Assembly (NCBI GenBank): GCA_951812345.1
Contig: OX638295.1
Coordinates: forward strand, 1,498,759 to 1,562,758
Direction of reading: 5' to 3'
Length of the DNA: 64,000 nt
DNA from: Rhodothermales bacterium
GTDB lineage: Bacteria; Bacteroidota; Rhodothermia; Rhodothermales; VXPQ01
A program made the position numbers and the translations under genes. Of the stretch, positions 1-7,573 are shown piece by piece. Numbering within the stretch: position 1 is the first letter of the stretch; the number at the start of each line of letters is the position of its first letter. A model generated the notes under the pieces. It was given only the letters and a program-made list of their open reading frames with translations. It was not told the DNA's origin and did no database searches.

Positions 1-1
1 G

Positions 2-2605
2 CTGTGGAAATCCGAAACAGGTATCGATCCGGATCACATCCTCTATGGGAATTCGAAAGACAATTTCTGGATGATGGGCGACGAGGGGCCGTGCGGACCC
101 TGCTCGGAAATCCATATCGACCTGCGCTCGGACGAGGCGCGCCGAGCCGTGCCCGGCAAAGAACTGGTCAATGCGGATCACCCGGAGGTCATGGAACTCT
201 GGAACCTGGTGTTCATCCAGTACAACGCGTTGCGTGGCGGGTCGCTTGAACCGCTTGCAGCCCAGCATGTGGATACAGGCCTGGGTCTGGAGAGGCTGGT
301 GGCGGTGCTGCAGGGGAAACGGTCGAATTATGATACGGACCTGTTTGCGCCGCTTCTTACCGGCGTAGCGGCGTTGTCGCCCCGCGATGAAATTGTATCC
401 TACGATGACATCGATATTGCCGATGAGACAGAGCGCGAGCGGCGCCGCGTAGCGATGCGCGTGGTAGCCGACCATGTACGCACGATCGCTTTTGCCATAG
501 CTGACGGGGTGTCTCCCGGTAATGTGGGACGTTCGTACGTGATTCGTCGTATTCTGCGCCGGGCCGTGCGATTCGGTTATCAGGCGTTAGGGATGAGGGA
601 GCCGTTCGTTTATCGGCTCATAGCCCCGCTCGTCGAAAAAATGGGCGATTCTTTCCCTGAGTTACGCACCCACCGGGAGCATATCGAGCGTGTCACGCGG
701 GCCGAAGAAGAGCACTTCCTGAGAACGCTCGGTACGGGCATCGACTTCTTCGAGTACATCGCGAACCATGTGAAAGCATTGGCCGATGCAATCAAGGAGG
801 CGGAACATGCGGTCCAGGAAGTGGCGGCCAAAGAAGGAGTATCTGTCCATACGGTAAACAGCAGGGCGAGGGCGGACTATTCCGGCGAGGGGTACGAGTG
901 GGTCAGGGAAACGAAATCGGCTGCGCAGGAAGTGCTCAGCGTACTGGGCTCCGATCGCAAGATGCTGGATATTCTGCAGAAGGCATTCGGAAAGAGACCG
1001 GGGTACGAGGCCTACAGGGTGTTCATCTTTGCGGCAATGGAAGGCCGTGTTCCCGGAGAGATCGTCTTTCTGTTACACGACACGTACGGGTTTCCTGTGG
1101 ACCTGACACAGCTCATGGCACGCGAGAAGGGCCTTGTGGTGCATGACGAGGATATTGCGCGCTATGAGGAACTCATGGAGATGCAGAAGGAACGCGCTCG
1201 TGCGGGTGCTTCCTTCAGGATGTCCGCGGACGCGGAGGGGGCGTGGCAGGTATTCGCGTCAGGGGAGGATTTCGTACCCGGGGATTCGTTGTTTGTCGGG
1301 TATACTTCGTACGAGGCAACGGATGTCCGCATTGCTGCGATGCGCGTTGTTTCGCCGGAGACGAACGGCAAGGGTGACGAAGAAAGAGCCCATCAGGCGC
1401 CTCCCGCACGGTATGAAATCGTACTTGATCGCACGCCTTTTTATGGAGAAAGTGGCGGGCAGGTAGGGGATACAGGCGTATTGGATGTGGGTGGGGAGCA
1501 GATCCGGGTACTGGATACGAAGAAACACCAGCACCGCATCGTGCACTGCGTCGACCAGTTGCCTGGCGACCCCGCTGCACCGGTACATGCTGCGGTGGAT
1601 ACGGATCGTCGACGCCGCATCGAAAAACACCACACGGCAACGCATTTGCTCCATGCGGCGCTGCGCGAGGCGCTGGGCGAGCATGTACAGCAAAGGGGTT
1701 CGCTTGTGGCTCCCGACCGGTTGCGCTTCGATTTTAGCCACTACGAGCGCGTGGCGCCGGAAATGCTGGAGACTGTGCAGGCGAGGATCAATGAGGTAAT
1801 TCAGCGTGATGTGCCGGCGCGTGTCGAATTCGATGTGCCGATCACGGAGGCGCAGGCGCGGGGCGCCATAGCGCTTTTCGGAGAGAAATACGAAGATCGC
1901 GTACGCGTCGTTACATTCGATCCGGCCTTGTCGGTTGAGTTGTGCGGCGGCACGCATGTCCGCGCCACGGGCGAATTGGGTATTTTTCGCTTTTTATCGG
2001 AGGGATCGGTTGCAGCAGGAATACGGCGTCTGGAGGCAGTAGTTGGCGAGGAGGCTCTGGATGTGATCGAACAGGAACGGAAAGAGTTGGCGGGTATCCG
2101 GGAGCAGCTTGGGCCCGCACAGCGTCCGGCCCTGGAGGAAGTCGCCCGGCTGGTGGCAGAGAACAAGCGTCTCCGGCGCGAAGTGGAGATGCACCAGGAG
2201 CAGGCGCTTGTTGGGCAACTGGAGGATTTTCTTGAGAAGGGGCGTGAGATCGAAGGGGTTCGTGTCATAACGGGCCGGGTCGAACCGGCGCCTATGGATA
2301 TGTTGCGCAACCTGGCGGAAACAATGCGGGAGCGGCTGGGCGAGTCTTCAGCGGCGGTGCTGGGGGCTCCGGATCCTGAGGGGGAAAAGGTATACCTTGC
2401 CGCAGTAGTATCCGACGATCTCATCCGGTCGGGTGTGTTGAAGGCAGGCGATCTGGTAGGGCGGCTTGCCCGCATCGTAGGCGGCGGCGGAGGGGGGCGT
2501 CCCGAGTTGGCTACCGCAGGGGGGCGCCGTCCGGAGAAGCTGGACGAGGCACTGGCTTCGACTGCCGAGGCGGTCCGCGCCTTTTTGGAAGATTCGGGGT
2601 CCTGA
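2..2605 (+). CDS. alaS: Alanine--tRNA ligase, 5'-truncated by window edge, with internal insertion
   Basis: This enzyme charges tRNA-Ala with alanine and hydrolyses mischarged Ser/Gly-tRNA-Ala. The reading frame is open from base 2, so the true start lies left of the window. The class II catalytic motif DNFWMMGDEGPCGPCSE is encoded at about 59-109. The editing-domain zinc motifs are HHTATH at 1628-1645 and CGGTH at 1943-1957. A C-terminal oligomerisation region with a glycine-rich GGGGGG run follows. Between the helical domain (ending near GIDFFEY) and the conserved segment HDTYGFP lie about 100 extra codons (roughly 751-1047), where most bacterial AlaRS proteins have a short linker. The insert is in frame and helix-rich. 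Identity is certain; the role of the insert is unknown. Confidence 0.97.
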   Translation: MWKSETGIDPDHILYGNSKDNFWMMGDEGPCGPCSEIHIDLRSDEARRAVPGKELVNADHPEVMELWNLVFIQYNALRGGSLEPLAAQHVDTGLGLERLVAVLQGKRSNYDTDLFAPLLTGVAALSPRDEIVSYDDIDIADETERERRRVAMRVVADHVRTIAFAIADGVSPGNVGRSYVIRRILRRAVRFGYQALGMREPFVYRLIAPLVEKMGDSFPELRTHREHIERVTRAEEEHFLRTLGTGIDFFEYIANHVKALADAIKEAEHAVQEVAAKEGVSVHTVNSRARADYSGEGYEWVRETKSAAQEVLSVLGSDRKMLDILQKAFGKRPGYEAYRVFIFAAMEGRVPGEIVFLLHDTYGFPVDLTQLMAREKGLVVHDEDIARYEELMEMQKERARAGASFRMSADAEGAWQVFASGEDFVPGDSLFVGYTSYEATDVRIAAMRVVSPETNGKGDEERAHQAPPARYEIVLDRTPFYGESGGQVGDTGVLDVGGEQIRVLDTKKHQHRIVHCVDQLPGDPAAPVHAAVDTDRRRRIEKHHTATHLLHAALREALGEHVQQRGSLVAPDRLRFDFSHYERVAPEMLETVQARINEVIQRDVPARVEFDVPITEAQARGAIALFGEKYEDRVRVVTFDPALSVELCGGTHVRATGELGIFRFLSEGSVAAGIRRLEAVVGEEALDVIEQERKELAGIREQLGPAQRPALEEVARLVAENKRLRREVEMHQEQALVGQLEDFLEKGREIEGVRVITGRVEPAPMDMLRNLAETMRERLGESSAAVLGAPDPEGEKVYLAAVVSDDLIRSGVLKAGDLVGRLARIVGGGGGGRPELATAGGRRPEKLDEALASTAEAVRAFLEDSGS

Positions 2606-2798
2606 CCGTATTTTCGTCTTTACGCCGGGTCTTGCGCAGCGCTCGCATTTCCATAGATGTTGAAAAACCTCGTGTCGGATGGAATGAATGCCTGCCTGTA
2701 GGGATCAAACAGTTGCGCACCGTTTATGCGTCCTATGCGTCGGCTACGTGTGAGCACGGCAAGAAAGGACTGTTCGGGACGAACCGTACGAATACGTT

Positions 2799-3374
2799 AT
2801 GCCGCATGCGGCGGGGCCTACGGATCAGGAATTGGTGGAGCGCGCTCGTGCTGGAGACGCACTCGCATTCGAGCAGATCATACACCGATATGAGGGACAA
2901 GTGGCCGCAACAGTGATCGGCATGATGGGAAGATGCCCTGAGGCAGATGATGTGGGGCAGGAGACGTTCATTCGTCTCCATACCTATCTCCACAAATACC
3001 GGGGAGATGCTGCGCTCGGTACGTACATCGTGCGGATTGCGATTAACCAGGCGCTCAAGGCGTTGAAACAACGCAAGCGGTGGAGGGAACGGTTTGTTCG
3101 GTACGACCGGGAAGCATTGGAGTCGATGGAGCCGGTTGCGAAAGGGAGCGATGCGGTCGATGCACGGGAGCGCGAGCGACTTGTGCATGCTGCTCTGGGG
3201 CAAATAAATCCGGAGCAGCGCGCTGTCGTGGTGCTGCGCATGCTCGAAGGGTATTCGACCCGGGAAACGGCTGCGATGCTGAATGTCCCGGAAGGCACGG
3301 TCATGTCCCGGTTATCGCGGGCGCTGGAGCGGCTTAAGGGCTTGCTTGGCCCACTGTTTCTGGAAAATACGTAA
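2799..3374 (+). CDS. ECF-type RNA polymerase sigma factor
   Basis: This 191-residue protein would direct RNA polymerase to a dedicated promoter set. Region 2 spans about residues 20-90 and contains the typical EADDVGQETFIRLH segment and the ARIAINQALK-like end (here VRIAINQALK). Region 4 spans about residues 130-185 with a helix-turn-helix including YSTRETAAMLNVPEGTVMSR. The length and two-domain layout fit the RpoE/SigW (ECF) group. It is followed after 16 bases by a single-pass membrane protein that looks like its anti-sigma factor. No clear ribosome-binding site precedes the ATG, so the start is provisional. The regulon cannot be read from this window. Confidence 0.92.
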   Translation: MPHAAGPTDQELVERARAGDALAFEQIIHRYEGQVAATVIGMMGRCPEADDVGQETFIRLHTYLHKYRGDAALGTYIVRIAINQALKALKQRKRWRERFVRYDREALESMEPVAKGSDAVDARERERLVHAALGQINPEQRAVVVLRMLEGYSTRETAAMLNVPEGTVMSRLSRALERLKGLLGPLFLENT

Positions 3375-3390
3375 ACATAGAGGCACGCAG

Positions 3391-3810
3391 ATGCTCACGG
3401 ATAACGAAAAATTATTGCGATATATCGAAGGCGACTTGTCCGCTGCGGATCGCCGCAACATGGACGAGCGCCTTGCAGAGGAGACTTCTCTGCGGGAAGC
3501 CCTTGAGACGCTTCGCGCGCTGCACGGCACGCTTCGGGCGACCCGGACCGAATCCTTTGGGCCGTATTTCAACGAACGGGTGATGCGGCGTTTGCAAGGC
3601 GTTGTTCAGGCGCCGGGTGAGTCGTTCCACAACGTGTTGCAATGGGTATTTTTCCGAACTGCGGCAGCGAGCCTGGTTGTGGCCGTAGCCTTCGGGGTTT
3701 ACAATGCAATCACATACCAGTCACTGGGCGCTGCCTCGTCCTTTGTGGAAGCGGTGTTCGGACTACCTTCCGTTTCGCTGATAGATGCGCTGTCCTACTC
3801 GACCATGTAA
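3391..3810 (+). CDS. Probable membrane anti-sigma factor (no zinc motif)
   Basis: This 139-residue protein starts at an ATG preceded by AGAGG at a suitable distance. The N-terminal half begins LTDNEKLLRYIEGDLS and is charged and helical, as in anti-sigma domains that read 'one domain of about 40 residues with an EGDLS-like turn'. A single hydrophobic segment follows at about residues 88-107 (RTAAASLVVAVAFGVYNAI). The His-x3-Cys-x2-Cys zinc ligands of classical ZAS anti-sigma factors are absent. The assignment rests mainly on its position directly after the ECF sigma gene and on topology, so it is an inference. Confidence 0.7.
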   Translation: MLTDNEKLLRYIEGDLSAADRRNMDERLAEETSLREALETLRALHGTLRATRTESFGPYFNERVMRRLQGVVQAPGESFHNVLQWVFFRTAAASLVVAVAFGVYNAITYQSLGAASSFVEAVFGLPSVSLIDALSYSTM

Positions 3811-3859
3811 TTGATACTCTATCAAAACCGCCCCTGATTCCAGACGCTACTGGAAAACC

Positions 3860-4348
3860 ATGACCGCTCGTACGAAATCGACATTATTGCTGCTGGGTAC
3901 GCTGTGTATCGGCATGTTGCTTGGCGTATTTGTCCATACGCTCATGGTGGAAAACCGTATCGAACGCCTCACCTCCTTGCGTTCCCAGGCAGGATTTGTG
4001 CGTTTTATGGACAAGATGATCGAACCGACGGACGACGCCCAGCGGGAGGCCATTCGGGATGTGCTGGAGGAGACGGCTGCGAAGCTGGATGTGCATCATG
4101 GGGAGAGCCGGGAGGCGGTCGAGGAGATCATGGAATCTTTTCGCGCCTCGCTGGATAGCCTCCTTGCGGAAGAGCAGATCAATGCGTTGAATGAGCGCAT
4201 GGAGCGGAAGCGGAAATACAGGGGAGACCGCGGGCGCAGGGATTCTTCTTCGATGGATCACGGGCGCAAGGATTCTTCCTCGATGGATCATGGGCGCAAG
4301 GGGGCGTATTCGGAGCGCTCCAAGGTAAGTTCTGATCGGTATAAATGA
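3860..4348 (+). CDS. Small anchored periplasmic protein, Spy/CpxP-like, with tandem-repeat tail
   Basis: This 162-residue protein has an N-terminal hydrophobic segment (TLLLLGTLCIGMLLGVFVHTL) that serves as a signal anchor. A charged alpha-helical region follows, containing FMDKMIEPTDDAQREAIRDV, a layout seen in Spy/CpxP and heavy-metal-sensor-like periplasmic proteins. The C-terminal tail is low complexity: a SSSMDHGRK unit repeats because of a 30-bp tandem DNA repeat. It lies 49 bases after the anti-sigma gene and probably belongs to the same transcription unit, which suggests an envelope-stress role. The family assignment is tentative. Confidence 0.6.
   Translation: MTARTKSTLLLLGTLCIGMLLGVFVHTLMVENRIERLTSLRSQAGFVRFMDKMIEPTDDAQREAIRDVLEETAAKLDVHHGESREAVEEIMESFRASLDSLLAEEQINALNERMERKRKYRGDRGRRDSSSMDHGRKDSSSMDHGRKGAYSERSKVSSDRYK
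4231..4300. repeat. 30-bp tandem repeat inside the Spy-like gene
   Basis: Two full 30-bp units and one third of a further unit follow head to tail (4231-4260, 4261-4290, 4291-4300). They differ at only a few positions. The unit length is a multiple of three, so copy-number change would keep the reading frame and only lengthen the Ser/Asp/His/Gly/Arg tail. Confidence 0.9.
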
Positions 4349-4518
4349 TCTCCAGGAAATCCGGGATCGCAGTGCGTTGCAAGAGGCGGGCGGGAGCACC
4401 GGTAACCGTATCGCATTTCGAACGTTGCCCCGAAAGGAACAGATGCCCCCATCGCTTGTTGATTGCTCCGCCTGAAATCAGGGTTGCCGGATCATCTTCC
4501 GGCCATGTATCGGGCAAC

Positions 4519-4605
4519 GGAGGGGTGCCGGAGCGGTCGAACGGGGCGGTCTCGAAAACCGTTGTGCCCTTAGGGGCACCGGGGGTTCGAATCCCTCCCC
4601 CTCCG
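4519..4605 (+). tRNA. tRNA-Ser (anticodon CGA)
   Basis: The acceptor stem GGAGGGG (4519-4525) pairs with CCCCTCC (4598-4604), followed by discriminator G at 4605. The anticodon loop CTCGAAA is closed by a five-pair stem and gives anticodon CGA, which reads UCG. A long variable arm (TGTGCCCTTAGGGGCAC) marks a class II tRNA, as expected for serine. The T arm is GGGGG-TTCGAAT-CCCTC. The 3' CCA is not encoded. It is the only tRNA I see in the window. Confidence 0.93.
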
Positions 4606-4768
4606 CAAGCGAATGGTTTCCGGATTGCACGGCGATATTTTAATTGCTGCTCCGGTATTTCATGAATTTTTATCGTATCCTTAGGGGGAATTTCCGCACT
4701 TCATCGTTGCGCAAAGGCGCAGTGTGCCTGTGCGTATCCCACTTTTTATTCATCAACGGTATCCGAAC

Positions 4769-5551
4769 ATGAGTCGTTCAAATTTTTTGCTGCCGATGCT
4801 TGCAGCTATTGTTTTTGCTTTCGGCACAGTTACAAGCGCCTCGGCGCAAACCGGTGTGGGCGCGGAAGCCCCCGACGGCGCCGATATGCTTTTTGACGGA
4901 ACGCGTGCATCGCTCGATGCAAACTGGGAATATTGGGAAGGGCCTTGTTTTGCCTCGTCAATGCCCATCAAGTGGAATGTCGTTCCGAATCATTTTGATG
5001 GGGGCGAGGGCACGGCCATGTCCAGTAAGGAGCCTTATTCAAGCACCTATGGACAGGCTGACATCGTCACGAAGAAGAAACCCCGTGATTTTCGGCTGCA
5101 TGTAGAGTTTCTGATCCCGCGCAGCAGGGGCAACAGTGGAGTTTACCTCGATAACCGGTATGAGATTCAGGTTGTTGAGGGCGAGGAAGGGCTGCATGGC
5201 ATGGCTTCTGTAATCAACGAGAAGGAAGCTCCGTACGAGTTGTTCAACGGCCTGCAGAAATGGAATGCATACGACATCCAGTTTCGCGGCGCCCGCTTCG
5301 ATGAGAACGGTGATCGTAGCGAGAAAGCGGTGGTCACCATGTACTTCAATGGCGAGAAGGTGCATGAGAACGTGCCCATCAACAAGGTGTGGGGCGGCCC
5401 TTGCTCCGCGCTCGATGGCGGCAACGATGGCGGCAACGGCATCACCAATGCACCGGGCGGCGTAAAACTCCAGGCGGAAGGACACGATGTCCGGTACCGG
5501 AATATCTGGTTGCAGGAGATGAGCTTCGACGAGCCGGACACGAATTTCTGA
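4769..5551 (+). CDS. Secreted DUF1080 (3-keto-disaccharide hydrolase-like) protein
   Basis: The 260-residue product starts with a signal peptide (MSRSNFLLPMLAAIVFAFG, cleavage likely after SASA). The rest is a single DUF1080 / LamG-like beta-sandwich domain. Supporting segments are GADMLFDGT near the start, SRGNSGVYLDNRYEIQV in the middle, EKVHENVPINK, and a C-terminal GHDVRYRNIWL. Members of this family occur as secreted sugar-binding or keto-glycoside hydrolases; the substrate here is unknown. The ATG at 4769 was chosen because it gives a clean signal peptide. It precedes folK by only a few bases, so the two may be co-transcribed. Confidence 0.85.
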   Translation: MSRSNFLLPMLAAIVFAFGTVTSASAQTGVGAEAPDGADMLFDGTRASLDANWEYWEGPCFASSMPIKWNVVPNHFDGGEGTAMSSKEPYSSTYGQADIVTKKKPRDFRLHVEFLIPRSRGNSGVYLDNRYEIQVVEGEEGLHGMASVINEKEAPYELFNGLQKWNAYDIQFRGARFDENGDRSEKAVVTMYFNGEKVHENVPINKVWGGPCSALDGGNDGGNGITNAPGGVKLQAEGHDVRYRNIWLQEMSFDEPDTNF

Positions 5552-5555
5552 GTCG

Positions 5556-6125
5556 TTGGCGCTGAAGGAACATCGGGCGTTTCTTGCTCTGGGATCGAAC
5601 CTCGGTGAACGGTTCGGTCATATCCGCTTTGCCGTAGAGCAATTACAAGGTGCGGAGGATGTGCAGGTGGCGGACGTATCTCCGGTCTACGAATCCGAAG
5701 CGCATGTATCGCCCGGCGGTGCGGGGCAGCCTCCCTATCTGAATCTCGTGGTGGCTGTTCGGACCCGTATGGATGCCCGGACATTGCTTGCGCTTGCGCT
5801 TCGGATCGAGCGGGAAAGAGGTCGGCGGCGCCCGGAAACGATCCGGAACGCTCCTGGCGCGGCCGATCCTTCGCTCAGACCGCATGCGTGGGCTCCCCGG
5901 ACGCTTGACATAGATTTGCTCGTATTCGACAGGCTGCGCTCGTCCGGAAACGGTCTTTCCGTACCTCATCCCAGGCTTGCTGTCCGGCGATTCGTGCTGC
6001 GTCCCTTGTGTGATGTGGCTCCCGATCTGTATGTGCCGGCGCCATTTGACGCTCGGGTTGGGCAGTTGCTTGCGAACTGTCCGGACAAGGGGCAACTTGT
6101 CCAGTTGCCGCTCGAGGTCCTTTAA
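5556..6125 (+). CDS. folK: 2-amino-4-hydroxy-6-hydroxymethyldihydropteridine diphosphokinase
   Basis: This enzyme transfers diphosphate from ATP to the pterin in folate synthesis. The 189-residue product has the family hallmarks FLALGSNLGER at the N-terminus, the catalytic WAPRTLDIDLLVFD motif near residues 112-125, and VPHPRLAVRRFVLRPL after it. The start is a TTG at 5556; a shorter form is possible. The spacer before WAPRTLDIDL is a little longer than usual (ETIRNAPGAADPSLRPH). The stop codon TAA (6123-6125) lies inside the repeat-end motif TTTAATCAGAGTATCCT. Confidence 0.93.
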   Translation: MALKEHRAFLALGSNLGERFGHIRFAVEQLQGAEDVQVADVSPVYESEAHVSPGGAGQPPYLNLVVAVRTRMDARTLLALALRIERERGRRRPETIRNAPGAADPSLRPHAWAPRTLDIDLLVFDRLRSSGNGLSVPHPRLAVRRFVLRPLCDVAPDLYVPAPFDARVGQLLANCPDKGQLVQLPLEVL

Positions 6126-6141
6126 TCAGAGTATCCTATAA
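6121..6141 (+). repeat. Solo end fragment of the dispersed repeat family
   Basis: The sequence TTTAATCAGAGTATCCTATAA matches the right end of the 260-bp repeat (compare 6590-6608 and 47591-47609). It supplies the stop codon of folK. Only the end motif is present here. Confidence 0.7.
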
Positions 6142-6157
6142 ACGCAACGTCTTGACC

Positions 6158-6349
6158 ATGCTCCTGAAAATCCTCGCTTTTTGTGTACTGGTGTACATGA
6201 TCTTCAGGATATTAAGGGTATTCTTGCGGGCGATTGCGCGCATCGCGATGCCGGCGCAGCAGGAAGAAGGGAAATGGACCGGCCCTCAGCCACAGGAAAC
6301 TTCCCGCAAGCACGAGAATGTGGAAGACGCAAACTACGAGGATATTTAA
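6158..6349 (+). CDS. Small membrane protein, DUF4834-like
   Basis: This protein of about 63 residues has one N-terminal transmembrane helix (LKILAFCVLVYMIFRILRVF), a basic stretch, then an acidic tail ending VEDANYEDI. This layout (one helix, polar linker, acidic C-terminus with a Tyr) resembles the DUF4834 family of small Bacteroidota membrane proteins. An upstream TTG at 6152 could be used instead of the ATG at 6158. The gene lies between two copies of the repeat-end motif, and its stop codon overlaps the second one. The function is unknown. Confidence 0.55.
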   Translation: MLLKILAFCVLVYMIFRILRVFLRAIARIAMPAQQEEGKWTGPQPQETSRKHENVEDANYEDI

Positions 6350-6608
6350 GGATACTTCGATCAAAACCGCTTTGATCAGCGCTTCACGCTCGTGCGTAAA
6401 AGACATTGTATTTGCATCATTGAAATTAGCAAAAAACACCGCAGATTCGGGGCATCGCGGGCGTGAAGCGCCCTTCGGGAGGCAGAGAGGGGCACGCTGG
6501 CTGCGTCATTCCTCATTATGTGGGGCCTGCCACATTGCTTCGTCATTTCTTGCCAGCGCACCCCTTTCAGCCTCTGAACTTCGCGGATTTAATCGGAGTA
6601 TCCTTTAA
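6346..6608 (+). repeat. Dispersed intergenic repeat, full copy A
   Basis: The 263-bp element begins TTAAGGATAC and ends GTATCCTTTAA, which are inverted copies of each other. The core holds a hairpin: CGCTGGC (6495-6501) pairs with GCCAGCG (6552-6558), and TGTGG (6519-6523) pairs with CCACA (6530-6534). It is closely similar along its whole length to the copy at 47350-47609 and, in reverse orientation, to those at 7574-7822 and 20218-20477. It fills the convergent gap between the DUF4834-like gene and the TonB-like gene. No open reading frame in it looks real. Confidence 0.92.
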
Positions 6609-6658
6609 GGATGCTTCGCCATATTCTCGAGGTAAAAACGAAGCTTGTTCTTGCGCCG

Positions 6659-7336
6659 TCAACTGTCGACGCCGAACGTAAACGTTAGCGTGGTGCGACT
6701 TTCGATCACCTTGCCGTCCTTGCGCGCCGGTCGGAACATCCACTGGGCAGCGGCGGCAAGGGCGGCCTCCTCAAGGCCGTGTCCGAGGACATCCACCGAC
6801 TCTTTGACCAGTCCGTCCTCGTCGAGCAGAAATCGTTCGGTTACCGTCGCTTCCTCAACTTGTCCTCTGACATTCACGAGTACCTGCACCACCAGTTTTG
6901 CACGTACTCGCCTCCGCTTGGCTTCCTGCGTATTCTCGGGATACACAAACCGTAGGCCACGCGGACCTGCCGTGATACCGGGGGTAGGCCGAGTCTCTTC
7001 CCCGATATCGGTTGCGGGGGTCTCGGATACGTCGAGAGGAAGCGAACTACTGGTAAGATCAAGCTCATCTTCTGCAGGATATTCATCGTCCGGAACCAAA
7101 ATCGGCACCAGCGGTGCGGGCGGGGCGGGTGCGGATGCTGCGTGTTGCGTAGGTTGGATCTCCTCAATGTTGATGCGTTCCCTTTCGTCTACACGATAGG
7201 CCGGGCGCAAATCGGACGAAGTCCCCTGTACGGGCCAAAAGCGAACAGCTAATGTGAGCACGACGAGTGTCGTTGCGAGGCACGCCAGAAAACGGGTGCG
7301 GTGGTTCGCGATATGGTACGGGTCGGAACGCGGCAT
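6659..7336 (-). CDS. TonB-like protein (energy transducer / TonB C-terminal domain)
   Basis: The 225-residue product starts MPRSDPYHIANHR and has one transmembrane helix (FLACLATTLVVLTLAVRFW). A Pro/Ala-rich and acidic periplasmic linker follows, then a C-terminal TonB-fold domain with KLVVQVLVNVRGQVEEA and AAAQWMFRPARKDGKVI. The fold couples inner-membrane energy to outer-membrane receptors, or acts as a periplasmic TonB-like adaptor. The frame stays open upstream to 7483, but that stretch contains a piece of the dispersed repeat (7403-7446). I therefore chose the internal ATG at 7336; the start is uncertain. No ExbB/ExbD lie nearby. Confidence 0.8.
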   Translation of the reverse strand: MPRSDPYHIANHRTRFLACLATTLVVLTLAVRFWPVQGTSSDLRPAYRVDERERINIEEIQPTQHAASAPAPPAPLVPILVPDDEYPAEDELDLTSSSLPLDVSETPATDIGEETRPTPGITAGPRGLRFVYPENTQEAKRRRVRAKLVVQVLVNVRGQVEEATVTERFLLDEDGLVKESVDVLGHGLEEAALAAAAQWMFRPARKDGKVIESRTTLTFTFGVDS

Positions 7337-7573
7337 CGACGGGCGCCGGTACAGAGTTTCTGTTTCAACCCGCCTTGCGCGCAAGGGTTCACCGTAGAAA
7401 TCGCCAGCGCTCCACTCTCTGCCTCCCGTAGGGCGCTTCATGTACGCGGCGACAGCGCGCTGACCAGGCTCACCGGAGCCCAATAATCTGCTTTTATCCC
7501 CTTGTGAGTAATTTTTATACCTTTTTAGAATAATTCCTCTCCTTTTAAGGGTGATTTTTACTCAAAAAGGCAT
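7337..7573. other. Divergent spacer with repeat fragment and AT-rich stretch
   Basis: This is the left part of the divergent gap between the TonB-like gene and carA. Bases 7403-7446 match the inner part of the dispersed repeat (CCTCCCGTAGGGCGCTTCATG). Bases about 7500-7573 are strikingly AT-rich compared with the surroundings, with several T and A runs and the inverted pair GAGTAA/TTACTC, so promoters for one or both flanking genes probably lie here. I cannot place them exactly. Confidence 0.5.

Noticed and set aside
6346-6608. CRISPR array
   Set aside because: The repeats are about 260 bp, widely spaced, in both orientations and without regular spacers; no cas genes are present.
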